Of a stretch of DNA of 64,000 bases, positions 51,850 through 60,240 are shown piece by piece. The DNA is from Flavobacterium luteolum (GTDB lineage Bacteria; Bacteroidota; Bacteroidia; Flavobacteriales; Flavobacteriaceae). Position 1 is the first letter of the stretch. Every line of letters begins with the position of its first letter. The stretch lies in NCBI RefSeq assembly GCF_027111275.1, contig NZ_CP114286.1, positions 1,922,001 through 1,986,000 on the forward strand. The letters run 5' to 3'. A program made the position numbers and the translations under genes. Under the pieces are notes generated by a model, which was given only the letters and a program-made list of their open reading frames with translations, made no database searches and was not told the origin of the DNA.

Positions 51850-52887
51850 ATGAAAATAAAGCTTCTCCTTTTTCTAATTGCACAGGCGTACATCTCAAAT
51901 GCCCAGAAAGCTTATATGAGTAATGATTTTTTAAAAGGTTATACTTTATATTTTGTGAAACAAACTAAGAATTCAGAAATAAAAGAATATTATAAACTTA
52001 CAGAGAATCAAACCAAGAAAACGGTACTCGAATATGGCGCTAAAGAATTTTCTAATTCAGAACCGCTAAAAACGGCTAAAATCACTTCTTTCAAAAGTAT
52101 TGCTGAATCTAATATTCGAGTTTTAGGAGATGTCAACTTTGATGGACGTACCGACATTATCATTTTTAACAATGAGAAAAATGAAGATGAAGGTTGTTAT
52201 ACACCTCAGGCAACAGCATATATCTTTATTAATTTGGCAAATTCTTTTGTGCTAAGCAATAGTATTAGCAACTTATATTACAATTCCTTTTGTGTAAGAG
52301 GTGGCGCATTTGAAATTGACGCTAAAAACAGACGTCTTATAACCTCGAGTAGCGGTGGCGCAGCCCTTCATGTTTGTTCCTATTATAGCGTTTCTGGTTT
52401 GGAAGCTGAAGAAGAATGCACTTTTGAGGAAGATGGCTATTCTTTTCCTTTTTTAAAAATAACAGGCAAAAAACGAAAAGGTAATGATTTCACACCTTTT
52501 TCGACTTTATCTGTCTATGAACCAAACCTAGACAACGTAGTTTCTTTTGATACTAAAAATGGTAAGGGCCACATAATTCTATTTAAATATAATGCTATTT
52601 TGTACTATGCATTTCGACAAAATGATGAGTATAAGTTTGTTTCGTTTGCTCACCCATCAAGTCCTGAAAAAGCAGACAAAGCAGGATTTAAATTTCGAAA
52701 ACAAAAGACAGTTTATGAATTGGAATTTAATAGTGGCAGCATAAAATATATAATTTATGAAAGCGCTACAGACATTGGAATCAAAATTTATGTAAACGGA
52801 AAACTATCTGATTGGCAAGGAACTTCTAAAAAAGGAAGTTTATCTTTATTATCAAATAGCAGTTTCAAAAATATGGTCAAAGAATAA
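51850..52887 (+). CDS. Exported protein with EF-hand-like loop
   Basis: The 345-residue product has a signal peptide ending ISNAQ. LGDVNFDGRTDIIIFNN (about 94-110) is an EF-hand-like calcium loop followed by a strand, as in the preceding lipoprotein. It is similar in layout to XAC2610-type proteins: metal loop, then Cys-containing strands (EDEGCYTPQA, NSFCVRGGAF, ALHVCSYYSV). The C-terminal third is a beta-rich region of unknown family. It is the last gene of the cluster and is followed by a very strong terminator. Confidence 0.7.
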   Translation: MKIKLLLFLIAQAYISNAQKAYMSNDFLKGYTLYFVKQTKNSEIKEYYKLTENQTKKTVLEYGAKEFSNSEPLKTAKITSFKSIAESNIRVLGDVNFDGRTDIIIFNNEKNEDEGCYTPQATAYIFINLANSFVLSNSISNLYYNSFCVRGGAFEIDAKNRRLITSSSGGAALHVCSYYSVSGLEAEEECTFEEDGYSFPFLKITGKKRKGNDFTPFSTLSVYEPNLDNVVSFDTKNGKGHIILFKYNAILYYAFRQNDEYKFVSFAHPSSPEKADKAGFKFRKQKTVYELEFNSGSIKYIIYESATDIGIKIYVNGKLSDWQGTSKKGSLSLLSNSSFKNMVKE

Positions 52888-52896
52888 ATTTATTGT

Positions 52897-52933
52897 AAAA
52901 AGAAAGAGCTGCGTTTTGCAGCTCTTTCTTTTT
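52897..52933. terminator. Bidirectional terminator between convergent genes
   Basis: aaaaagaaagagctgc (52897-52912) pairs perfectly over 16 bp with gcagctctttcttttt (52918-52933), with a five-base loop. It separates the ankyrin/lipoprotein cluster from the ferredoxin gene. Confidence 0.93.
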
Positions 52934-52939
52934 ATGTTC

Positions 52940-53170
52940 CTAAGTCTCCTTAACCGTAATAATCTTTACTGGACAAGCCTTTGCTGCCAATTCACAGCTT
53001 TCCACAATGGCATGATTCGGAGATTTTAGAGTAAAAAATCCTTTTGCATTCTGCGAATGAATCAAAACCGATTTTCCGTCTTTTTTTGACATTTGAAAAT
53101 GAATCGGATCCATCTCGACACAGTAATTACAGCCAATGCACTTATCTCTTTGTAAAGTTACAATAACCAT
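52940..53170 (-). CDS. 4Fe-4S ferredoxin
   Basis: The 76-residue protein has one cluster motif split between its ends: C-I-G-C-N-Y-C in residues about 11-17, and a later SCELAAKACPVKII supplying the fourth Cys before Pro. This is the single-cluster type with a C-x2-C-x2-C...C-P arrangement. Its ATG shares a base with the trhP stop codon (TAATG), so it is translated with TrhP. TrhP-type proteins are iron-sulfur enzymes, which suggests that this ferredoxin supplies electrons or a cluster to it, though that partnership is inferred. Confidence 0.92.
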   Translation of the reverse strand: MVIVTLQRDKCIGCNYCVEMDPIHFQMSKKDGKSVLIHSQNAKGFFTLKSPNHAIVESCELAAKACPVKIITVKET

Positions 53171-54411
53171 TATGCCTCAACAATTTTATATAATTTGTCC
53201 GACATTCTGATTCTGAATGGCAATTTGAAACTGCAATCATCTCCTTTTGTGGCTTTTTCACCAGCAGCATCATTCACAAACATTTCGTCGATAATCATTT
53301 CCTGTGCACCTGTACTTGGTCCCGTTACTAAAATTTTATCACCAATTTTAATGTCATAAGCTTCAATCTTAAATTGCCCTATTTCTGCTTTCGGGAAATA
53401 ATGTGTTCCTTTTCCAACATAAACCTTTTTCTGAGTCGCTGCAGATCCTGGAATATCACTCCATTCACCTAATTCCTGACCTAGATAATATCCAGACCAG
53501 AATCCGCGATTGTAAACGGTTTCTAAGGCTTTCATCCATTCTGCAGTTTTTTCTTTGGAAAAAGCACCTTCATAGTAAGCATCAATTGCTTCACGATAAG
53601 TTTTAGTTACCGTTGCGACATATTCTGGTGCACGGCCACGTCCTTCGATTTTCAAAACCTTAATTCCAGAATCGATAACCTGATCTAAGAAATCCAATGT
53701 ACATAAATCTTTTGGTGACATCATATATTCGTTATCCAATTCGATTTCAAAACCTGTTTCCTGATCGATAACGGTATATTTTTTTCGGCAGTTTTGTTTG
53801 CATGCGCCACGATTTGCAGATGAATTATGCGAATGCAAGCTCAAATAACATTTTCCTGAAACCGCCATACACAAAGCTCCATGGCCAAAAATTTCGATTT
53901 CGACTAGATTTCCATTCGGTCCTTTTATCTGCTCTTTCTCAATTTGATCTGTGATGTTTTTTACTTGACGCAAACTCAATTCTCGGCTTAAAACCATTGT
54001 ATCTGCAAATAAACTGTAGAATTTAATGCTTTCAATATTCGTCACATTCAGCTGAGTTGAAATATGAACTTCCATTCCAATCGATCTTGCCATAGCTATT
54101 ACAGCTTGGTCAGAAGCTATTACAGCTGTAATATTGGCCTCTTTAGCTTTCGTCAATAATGTTTTTACAACCGATAAATCGTGATCGTAAATAATGGTAT
54201 TTAAAGTCAAATAGCTTCTAACTTTTTTGGCTTCACATCGATTGGCGATTTCTTTTAAATCGTCAATTGTAAAATTTACCGTTGAACGCGCACGCATATT
54301 AAGCTGTTCAACTCCAAAATATACTGAATCACAGCCATTATCTAAAGCAGCCTGAAGCGACTCAAAATCTCCAGCTGGAGCCATGAGTTCAATTGTATTG
54401 TTAATTGTCAT
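53170..54411 (-). CDS. trhP: U32 family protein, probable tRNA 5-hydroxyuridine synthase TrhP
   Basis: The 413-residue protein starts at the ATG at 54411; a TTG at 54429 is rejected. U32 motifs are LMAPAGDFESLQAALDNGCD at the start, VEIEIFGHGALCMAVSGKCY, NRGACKQNCRKKY and LKIEGRGRAPEYVATVTKTY, with cysteines expected to hold an iron-sulfur cluster. E. coli TrhP makes 5-hydroxyuridine at tRNA position 34 using prephenate; the related RlhA acts on 23S rRNA, so the choice between them is not certain. Residues about 328-413 form the U32 C-terminal domain, homologous to the end of TrhO encoded just upstream. The promoter carries an FNR-like palindrome. Confidence 0.85.
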   Translation of the reverse strand: MTINNTIELMAPAGDFESLQAALDNGCDSVYFGVEQLNMRARSTVNFTIDDLKEIANRCEAKKVRSYLTLNTIIYDHDLSVVKTLLTKAKEANITAVIASDQAVIAMARSIGMEVHISTQLNVTNIESIKFYSLFADTMVLSRELSLRQVKNITDQIEKEQIKGPNGNLVEIEIFGHGALCMAVSGKCYLSLHSHNSSANRGACKQNCRKKYTVIDQETGFEIELDNEYMMSPKDLCTLDFLDQVIDSGIKVLKIEGRGRAPEYVATVTKTYREAIDAYYEGAFSKEKTAEWMKALETVYNRGFWSGYYLGQELGEWSDIPGSAATQKKVYVGKGTHYFPKAEIGQFKIEAYDIKIGDKILVTGPSTGAQEMIIDEMFVNDAAGEKATKGDDCSFKLPFRIRMSDKLYKIVEA

Positions 54412-54433
54412 TTTCGATCTATTATTCAAATGA

Positions 54434-54441
54434 CAAAATTA
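54434..54441 (-). promoter_or_regulatory. Putative -7 promoter element for trhP
   Basis: On the minus strand it reads TAATTTTG, an exact TAnnTTTG match, 22 bases before the ATG. No TTG lies at -33. Confidence 0.55.
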
Positions 54442-54462
54442 ATGTGGGTATAGATTAGATTT

Positions 54463-54480
54463 CTATGATATATATCATAG
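54463..54480. promoter_or_regulatory. 18-bp perfect palindrome, FNR/CRP-like operator
   Basis: ctatgatatatatcatag is identical on both strands. Its core TGAT-ATAT-ATCA matches the half-site spacing of FNR (TTGAT-N4-ATCAA). The centre lies about 42 bp upstream of the start site expected from the -7 element at 54434-54441, the classical position for a class II activator. Confidence 0.6.
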
Positions 54481-54513
54481 TCTATATTTTAAAAATTATC
54501 CGCAGTATATTAT

Positions 54514-54546
54514 TAAAAAAGCCCACGATTGAAAACGTGGGCTTTG
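54514..54546 (-). terminator. Intrinsic terminator of trhO
   Basis: aaagcccacg (54518-54527) pairs perfectly with cgtgggcttt (54536-54545). On the minus strand it is followed by a T-run, so it ends trhO and separates it from trhP. Confidence 0.88.
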
Positions 54547-54595
54547 TTCTATATTATCAAAATTTAACTTAAATACCGCAGCACTCCTATTAAAC

Positions 54596-55954
54596 TCAAT
54601 CTAAAATCTTGTATACTTTATCAGACAATCTAATTCTGAAAGGAACCTCAAAAGTAACCCTATCACCAACTTTAGCAGTTTGAGTTTCTGCGCCATTAAC
54701 AATGATTTTGTCTAAAATCAATTCTTGATCTCCAGTTGTTGGGCCAGAAATAAGGATTCTATCACCACTGTTTAATTCGTGATTTTCTACAGTAAATTGT
54801 CCAACTTGAGCTTTTACGTAATAGTGTTCTGCTTTCCCAAGAAGTACTTTTTTTACTTTTATTTTCTGACGGATATCTGCTGGCTTTTGCGCTGTAGCCA
54901 AAGCAGTTTCTGGCAATTCCCCTGAATGTTTGAATTTCAAGTTTTCAGATTTTCCTTTTCTGAATACTTTGTTTCCAACTTGTTTTCCAGTTCTTAAACG
55001 AACTTGATCAACTAAAGGCATGTGTATAATATCCAAGCATTCTGTAGAACAGCAGTTTTCCATTGCCGCTTTACATTCATCACATTGAATAAATAATAAA
55101 TGACAACCATCGTTTTCGCAATTCGTGTGGTTATCGCAAGGTTTACCGCATTGATGGCATTGCGAAATAATATCATCTGTAATTCTTTCACCTAGACGAT
55201 TATCAAATACAAAGTTTTTACCAATGAACTTACTTTCTAAACCTTCTTCTTTCAATTGTTTAGCGTAATTAATAATTCCGCCTTCTAACTGATACACATT
55301 TTTGAAACCTTGATGTTTAAAGTAAGCACTTGCTTTTTCGCAACGAATACCTCCAGTACAATACATTACCAGATTTTTATCTTCTTTATGGTCTTGTAGC
55401 TGTTCGTTAATGATTGGCAAACTCTCTCTAAATGTTTCAACATCTGGGGTGATTGCGTTTTTAAAATGTCCTACTTCACTTTCGTAATGATTTCTAAAAT
55501 CAACCACAATCGTGTTTGGATCGTCAAGGATTTCGTTGAATTCTTTGGCTTTCAAGTGAACGCCTATATTGGTTACATCAAAAGTATCATCGTTTAAACC
55601 GTCGGCAACGATTTTGTGACGAACTTTAATCGTTAATTTTAAAAACGAATGATCATCGTGTTCTACAGCTTCATTCAATCGAATGCCTTTCATGAAGTCA
55701 TATACTTCAAGAGTTGTTCTAAAAGCCTCCAAATTTTCAGCAGGAATACTCATTTGAGCATTTATTCCTTCGCTGGCAACATAAATTCGGCCTAATGCAT
55801 CAAGGGCATTCCAGGCTAGGAATAAGTCGTTACGAAATTTTTGTGGATCTTGAATTTTGGCATACGCATAGAAAGACAACGTTAGTCGTTGTTTACCTGC
55901 ATCATCGATCATGATGGCTCTTTCTTCTGCGCTCAAAGTGTTATACAGTTGCAT
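54596..55954 (-). CDS. trhO: Rhodanese-type tRNA uridine(34) hydroxylase TrhO with extra C-terminal domain
   Basis: The 452-residue protein is longer than E. coli TrhO (about 350). The N-terminal acylphosphatase-like domain ends near residue 100, with VASEGINAQMSIP. The rhodanese domain has VVDFRNHYESEVGHFKNAI and the active-site loop VMYCTGGIRCEKASAYF. A Cys-rich segment, CHQCGKPCDNHTNCENDGC, follows. TrhO makes 5-hydroxyuridine at tRNA position 34 using O2. Residues about 368-452 form an added domain about half identical to the C-terminal domain of the adjacent TrhP. It has its own promoter and terminator. Confidence 0.93.
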   Translation of the reverse strand: MQLYNTLSAEERAIMIDDAGKQRLTLSFYAYAKIQDPQKFRNDLFLAWNALDALGRIYVASEGINAQMSIPAENLEAFRTTLEVYDFMKGIRLNEAVEHDDHSFLKLTIKVRHKIVADGLNDDTFDVTNIGVHLKAKEFNEILDDPNTIVVDFRNHYESEVGHFKNAITPDVETFRESLPIINEQLQDHKEDKNLVMYCTGGIRCEKASAYFKHQGFKNVYQLEGGIINYAKQLKEEGLESKFIGKNFVFDNRLGERITDDIISQCHQCGKPCDNHTNCENDGCHLLFIQCDECKAAMENCCSTECLDIIHMPLVDQVRLRTGKQVGNKVFRKGKSENLKFKHSGELPETALATAQKPADIRQKIKVKKVLLGKAEHYYVKAQVGQFTVENHELNSGDRILISGPTTGDQELILDKIIVNGAETQTAKVGDRVTFEVPFRIRLSDKVYKILD

Positions 55955-56014
55955 GCTATAAACAGTTTTAAGTTAAGAATATATGTATTTTTAGATTTTT
56001 CTTTAAATCTGCGG

Positions 56015-56022
56015 CAAATTTA
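56015..56022 (-). promoter_or_regulatory. Putative -7 promoter element for trhO
   Basis: On the minus strand it reads TAAATTTG, an exact match, 61 bases before the ATG. No FNR-like palindrome lies upstream, in contrast to trhP. Confidence 0.5.
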
Positions 56023-56113
56023 GGGTTTATTTTGAGATTAAAAACGATCCTACCCTAATTATCTGATTATTTTAACATCAAAAAAGAATTCTATCGCCTT
56101 CATCCTTTACTTT

Positions 56114-57790
56114 TTACTTACTATTGTCTTGTATAGCATGTTGCACTAAATCGTCTACAGAAACAGAACGACTGATATGCCCAAACAGAATTTCAAAATT
56201 TTCTGCCCGAAGGCTGTCGCGAACGTCAGAGCGGGCTTCGGCAATTTTTAGAGTAATATTTCTTTTTTGTAAATCGATAAAAAGGCTTTTTAAAAAACGT
56301 GCCCCAGCAATATCAATGCGAGGTGAAGAATTAAGGTCTAATATTACTGTTTTTAGAGCATCCTGTTCGCTATAGATTTTTTCCAAGATTCGTTCTTTAA
56401 TATATTCTGCATTGAAATAAAATATGGAAGATTCGACCCTAACAATCAATATGTTTTCCATTATCTCATTGTCAGGATGTCTTTTCAAATCGGTATAAAT
56501 TCTTGTTCCTGGAATTCTTCCTAAAAAAGCTACATGAGGTTTTGAAGCAGCTTTTAATAAAAGCAACAAGGTTACGAGTGTTGCAAGCAAAACTCCCGCG
56601 AGAATTCCCCAGATTAATACTCCGGCAAGCGCAACCATAACTACAGCAAATTCTTGCTTGTTTATTTTATAAAGATGTCTCATTTCTTTCCAATCAAAAA
56701 GACCTCTAATGGCAACTAAAACTATCGCTGCCAGAATTACAGTTGGCAGATTCTGAAGATATCCCGTCAAAAACAAAAGACAGCATGCAATTGCGGCTGA
56801 AGCAAATAAAAGTGACAACGGTGTTTTGGCGCCTGCAACATCGTTTACAGCAGATTGAGACAAACCGCCTGCAACAGGATAACCGTGTCCGAATGAAACG
56901 GCAGCATTAGCAACTCCAAGTGCCAAAAGTTCCTGACGCGGATCGATAACATATCCATTTTTTTGTGCTAATGTCCGGCCAGCAGAAACGCTTTCGATAT
57001 AAGACAATAAAAAACAAGCCATCGCAAGTGGCAAAACTCCCTCTACATCTCGAATCCGCAGAGAAGGCAGATGAAATTCAGGAAGACCAGTCGGAATAAT
57101 TCCAACTGTATTGAATTCGGCATATTGTAATGATGTAGCCGAAATAAGAATAATAGATAAAATGACAATTACTATTGCAACTGGAAACTGCGGTGCTATT
57201 TTTTCTCCTATAATTAATATAAGAATAGCAATTATTCCAAAAATAAAAACAGCTGTATTCATGTCTGGAATTTGATGAACGAGAATAACAATTCGTTCCA
57301 TGAAATTATCCCCGCCACCTTTAACTCCAAATAATTTCGGCAATTGTGTCAAACCGATAGTGATCGCCGCGCCTGCTTTGAATCCAACCAGAACGGTTTC
57401 ACTAATAAAATTAATAATTCCACTTAACCTCAGCAAATAGGCAACAATGGCCATTCCAGCAAATACTAATGCCGTAAGCGAGGCAATTTCAGACCAACGG
57501 TGTACATCGCCATTTGCCATACCAGCTATAGTTGTACCGACTAATAAAGAAATTGCAGATGTCGGCCCAATTGCAAGCTGTTTGCTGGATCCTAACAAAG
57601 CATAAAATATGCCACCAATGAGGTATCCGTAAATTCCATATTGAGGAGGCAAACCTGCAAGAGTTGCATAGGCAAGAGAAACAGGAATTCCGTAAGCGGC
57701 AAGAGTTACTCCTGCAATGAAATCTCTTTTGAAATTCTGTTTTTCATAATTTTTAATCCAATCTATTGAGGGTAAAAGCTTAGAAATCAT
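56114..57790 (-). CDS. SulP family anion transporter with STAS domain
   Basis: The 558-residue protein has an N-terminal SulP motif, FIAGVTLAAYGIPVSLAYAT, and LPPQYGIYGYLIGGIFYALL, then about 10-12 membrane segments to residue about 410. The C-terminal cytosolic STAS domain (about 440-555) has VRVESSIFYFNAEYIKERIL and LDLNSSPRIDIAGARFLKSL. SulP proteins move sulfate, bicarbonate or other anions. No carbonic anhydrase or sulfate-assimilation gene adjoins it, so the ion cannot be decided. The next gene upstream, PPK2, is 63 bp away on the same strand. Confidence 0.92.
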   Translation of the reverse strand: MISKLLPSIDWIKNYEKQNFKRDFIAGVTLAAYGIPVSLAYATLAGLPPQYGIYGYLIGGIFYALLGSSKQLAIGPTSAISLLVGTTIAGMANGDVHRWSEIASLTALVFAGMAIVAYLLRLSGIINFISETVLVGFKAGAAITIGLTQLPKLFGVKGGGDNFMERIVILVHQIPDMNTAVFIFGIIAILILIIGEKIAPQFPVAIVIVILSIILISATSLQYAEFNTVGIIPTGLPEFHLPSLRIRDVEGVLPLAMACFLLSYIESVSAGRTLAQKNGYVIDPRQELLALGVANAAVSFGHGYPVAGGLSQSAVNDVAGAKTPLSLLFASAAIACCLLFLTGYLQNLPTVILAAIVLVAIRGLFDWKEMRHLYKINKQEFAVVMVALAGVLIWGILAGVLLATLVTLLLLLKAASKPHVAFLGRIPGTRIYTDLKRHPDNEIMENILIVRVESSIFYFNAEYIKERILEKIYSEQDALKTVILDLNSSPRIDIAGARFLKSLFIDLQKRNITLKIAEARSDVRDSLRAENFEILFGHISRSVSVDDLVQHAIQDNSK

Positions 57791-57853
57791 ATTAAAAAAG
57801 ATTAAGATAGTACTAATTCACAATTATAAATGAATGTTTATAGCTGCAAAAGG

Positions 57854-58816
57854 TTACTCTTTCTCTTCTAACAATGCTTTCTTAACCTCATTGAGTTCTG
57901 CAATTTTCTCTGGACTTACTTTAGGATATTCCAAATCCATTTCGTCTAAAGCATGAATAATTGCAGAAGCAATCGCAATTCGAGCATAAGACTTATCATC
58001 GGCAGGAATTACATACCAAGGCGATTTTTTGGTCGATGTGTTTTTAATTAATTCCTCATACGCATGCATATAATCATCCCAATAGCCTCGTTCTTTGGCA
58101 TCGGCTGCACTGAATTTCCAGTTTTTATCAGGATTATCAACTCTTTCAATAAATCTTCTCTTTTGTTCTTCTTTAGAAACATTTAGAAAAAACTTAATGA
58201 CCACTGTTCCGTTTCTGTTCAGATATTTTTCAAAGTTTCGAATGTCTTCAAAACGATTATCCCAAATGTCTTTGGTAATCAATTTCTCAGGAAGTTTTTG
58301 CGCTCTCAATATTTGTTCATGAACACGAACCACCAAGACTTCTTCATAGTAAGAACGATTAAAAATTCCAATTCTTCCTCTTTCTGGAAGGTGTTTTTGA
58401 CAACGCCATAAATAATCATGGTCTAATTCTTCTGAGCTTGGTCCTTTAAAAGAAGAAACCTGACAGCCCTGCGGATTTATTCCTGACATTACATGCTTTA
58501 TAGCACCATCTTTTCCAGCGGCATCCATAGCTTGAAAAATAATAAGAACAGACCACTTATCTTGCGCATACAAAATGTCCTGCATGGCAGCTAGAGCCTT
58601 AACTCCCATTTTTAATGTTTTTCGAACCGAGATATTGTCATTTTCTATAGCATAAGAAGTCGGTTTACCTTTTAATGTGAAGCTCTTATCGTCTCCAACA
58701 CAATATTGCTCAGAAAATTTTTTTGCCCGATGTAATAATTCCTTTTTAGTTAATTTTTTTAAATCATTATCATCTCTTTCCTCTTTTTTGTGTTTTTTCT
58801 TGTTATTTTTTGACAT
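57854..58816 (-). CDS. ppk2: Polyphosphate kinase 2 family protein
   Basis: The 320-residue protein has a Lys-rich start (about 1-28), then the PPK2 kinase core: Walker A in LIIFQAMDAAGKDGAIKHVM (about 92-111), SGINPQGCQVSSFKGPSSEE, Walker B in GRIGIFNRSYYEEVLVVRVH, and a lid with VSKEEQKRRFIERVDNPDKN. One-domain PPK2 enzymes use polyphosphate to phosphorylate nucleotides, ADP or AMP and GDP, or run in reverse. Subclass cannot be fixed by eye, though class I is a fair guess. The ATG at 58816 follows 260 bp of spacer shared with the divergent efflux operon. Confidence 0.93.
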   Translation of the reverse strand: MSKNNKKKHKKEERDDNDLKKLTKKELLHRAKKFSEQYCVGDDKSFTLKGKPTSYAIENDNISVRKTLKMGVKALAAMQDILYAQDKWSVLIIFQAMDAAGKDGAIKHVMSGINPQGCQVSSFKGPSSEELDHDYLWRCQKHLPERGRIGIFNRSYYEEVLVVRVHEQILRAQKLPEKLITKDIWDNRFEDIRNFEKYLNRNGTVVIKFFLNVSKEEQKRRFIERVDNPDKNWKFSAADAKERGYWDDYMHAYEELIKNTSTKKSPWYVIPADDKSYARIAIASAIIHALDEMDLEYPKVSPEKIAELNEVKKALLEEKE

Positions 58817-59076
58817 GATTATAAAAGTTTTTGAATTATTATTACTAGTCTTTTGAATAATTTATTCTTACAAAAATGCAGTTTATCGGCAGTAAATGGC
58901 ATTTCATCCTAATTTGTATTTATCAATTGAAATACAGACAGATAAAATTTTAACTAAAATTAACAAAATTCGCACAATATTTAATCACCTAACCAAAAAA
59001 ACGCTAACTTAGCTATTGCACTTTATTGGTTTTTAGTTAGTTGTATTTAATGAATTTTACCTAAAAGAATTTAACA
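58817..59076. other. Divergent spacer between ppk2 and the RND operon, no gene
   Basis: It contains AT-rich sequence only. TAACTTAG near 59006-59013 is one base from the -7 consensus for the efflux genes. I see no regulator gene and no strong palindrome. Confidence 0.5.
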
Positions 59077-60222
59077 ATGAACAAAATCTATTCCTCCGCA
59101 GTCTTACTATGTCTTTTAATGATTTCTTGCAAAAAAGAAACACCTCCAGCACCCAAACCACTAGAAATTTCAGTCACAACGGTTTTACAGCAAGATGTAA
59201 AATTAGAATCTGAATACACGGGGCAGACTTTTGGTCAATCTGATATACAAATTAACCCGCGAGTTGATGGTATAATTGAAAGTATGAACTTCAAAGAAGG
59301 AAGTTTTGTCAAGAAAGGACAGGTGCTTTATACAATTGACCCTTTACCATATAGAGCGAAACTTAACGAAGCACAGGGAGTTGCCGCAGAATCGCAGGCA
59401 CGATTATCTAAAACCAAATCAGATTTGGATATGATTACTCCGTTGGCAAAAATGAATGCTGTCAGCCAAAGAGAATTGGTTTCGGCAAAAGCGGCATACA
59501 ATGCTTCATTAGCACAGATTAAAGCATCTGACGCTTCGGTTCAAAATGCTAAAATCGAATTGGGTTACTGTCAAATTTTAGCACCAATTTCAGGATTAAT
59601 TGGTTTGTCTAAAGTGAGAGTAGGCGATTATGTACAGCCTGGGCCTTTATCAGTTCTAAATACAATTTCTGATCTTGGCGATGTGAGAGTTCGATTTACA
59701 ATAAGCGAACAGGAATTTTTGCGTCTTTTTAGAGAATTCAACAAACCAAATTCTCCTTTAAAAGGCTCTGGAGCAAGTGTTACCATAAAACTATCTGACG
59801 GTTCCACTTATCCGCATAACGGAAAAGTAAGTTTTGCCGACAGACAAATTGATCCTTCTACAGGAGCTATCACTTTTGAAGCCGCTTTTCCTAATCCAGA
59901 TAAATTATTACGTCCTGGCCAATATGTAAAACTTGCTTTGCTTACTGATATTCGCAAAGAAGCAATCGTAATTCCGCAGCGCGCAGTTATTGAAATTCAA
60001 GGAATTTATCAAGTATATGTTGTAGGTAATGACAATAAAGTGCAAATGCAAATTGTAAAACCAGGCCCTATCGTTAAAAACGGTTATATTATTGAAGATG
60101 GATTAAAACCTGGCGACAAGATAGCCATGGGCGGTACTTCTTTATTGAAGAATGGAAGTGTCATTACCCCGAAAATCGTTCAATGGCAATTGGGCGATCC
60201 AGAAACTATAGTTGCAAAGTAA
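59077..60222 (+). CDS. RND efflux periplasmic adaptor (AcrA/MexA type) lipoprotein
   Basis: The 381-residue protein has a lipobox MISC (Cys18). The barrel-sandwich halves are VDGIIESMNFKEGSFVKKGQ (about 67-86) and LGYCQILAPISGLIGLSKVR. A coiled hairpin lies between them, with repeated Ala and Ser. The beta-barrel and membrane-proximal domains follow, with RPGQYVKLALLTDIRKEAIV and VIPQRAVIEIQGIYQVYVV. It links the inner-membrane pump to the outer-membrane channel. The permease gene starts 18 bp downstream. Confidence 0.95.
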   Translation: MNKIYSSAVLLCLLMISCKKETPPAPKPLEISVTTVLQQDVKLESEYTGQTFGQSDIQINPRVDGIIESMNFKEGSFVKKGQVLYTIDPLPYRAKLNEAQGVAAESQARLSKTKSDLDMITPLAKMNAVSQRELVSAKAAYNASLAQIKASDASVQNAKIELGYCQILAPISGLIGLSKVRVGDYVQPGPLSVLNTISDLGDVRVRFTISEQEFLRLFREFNKPNSPLKGSGASVTIKLSDGSTYPHNGKVSFADRQIDPSTGAITFEAAFPNPDKLLRPGQYVKLALLTDIRKEAIVIPQRAVIEIQGIYQVYVVGNDNKVQMQIVKPGPIVKNGYIIEDGLKPGDKIAMGGTSLLKNGSVITPKIVQWQLGDPETIVAK

Positions 60223-60240
60223 TCTAAATCACATACTATT

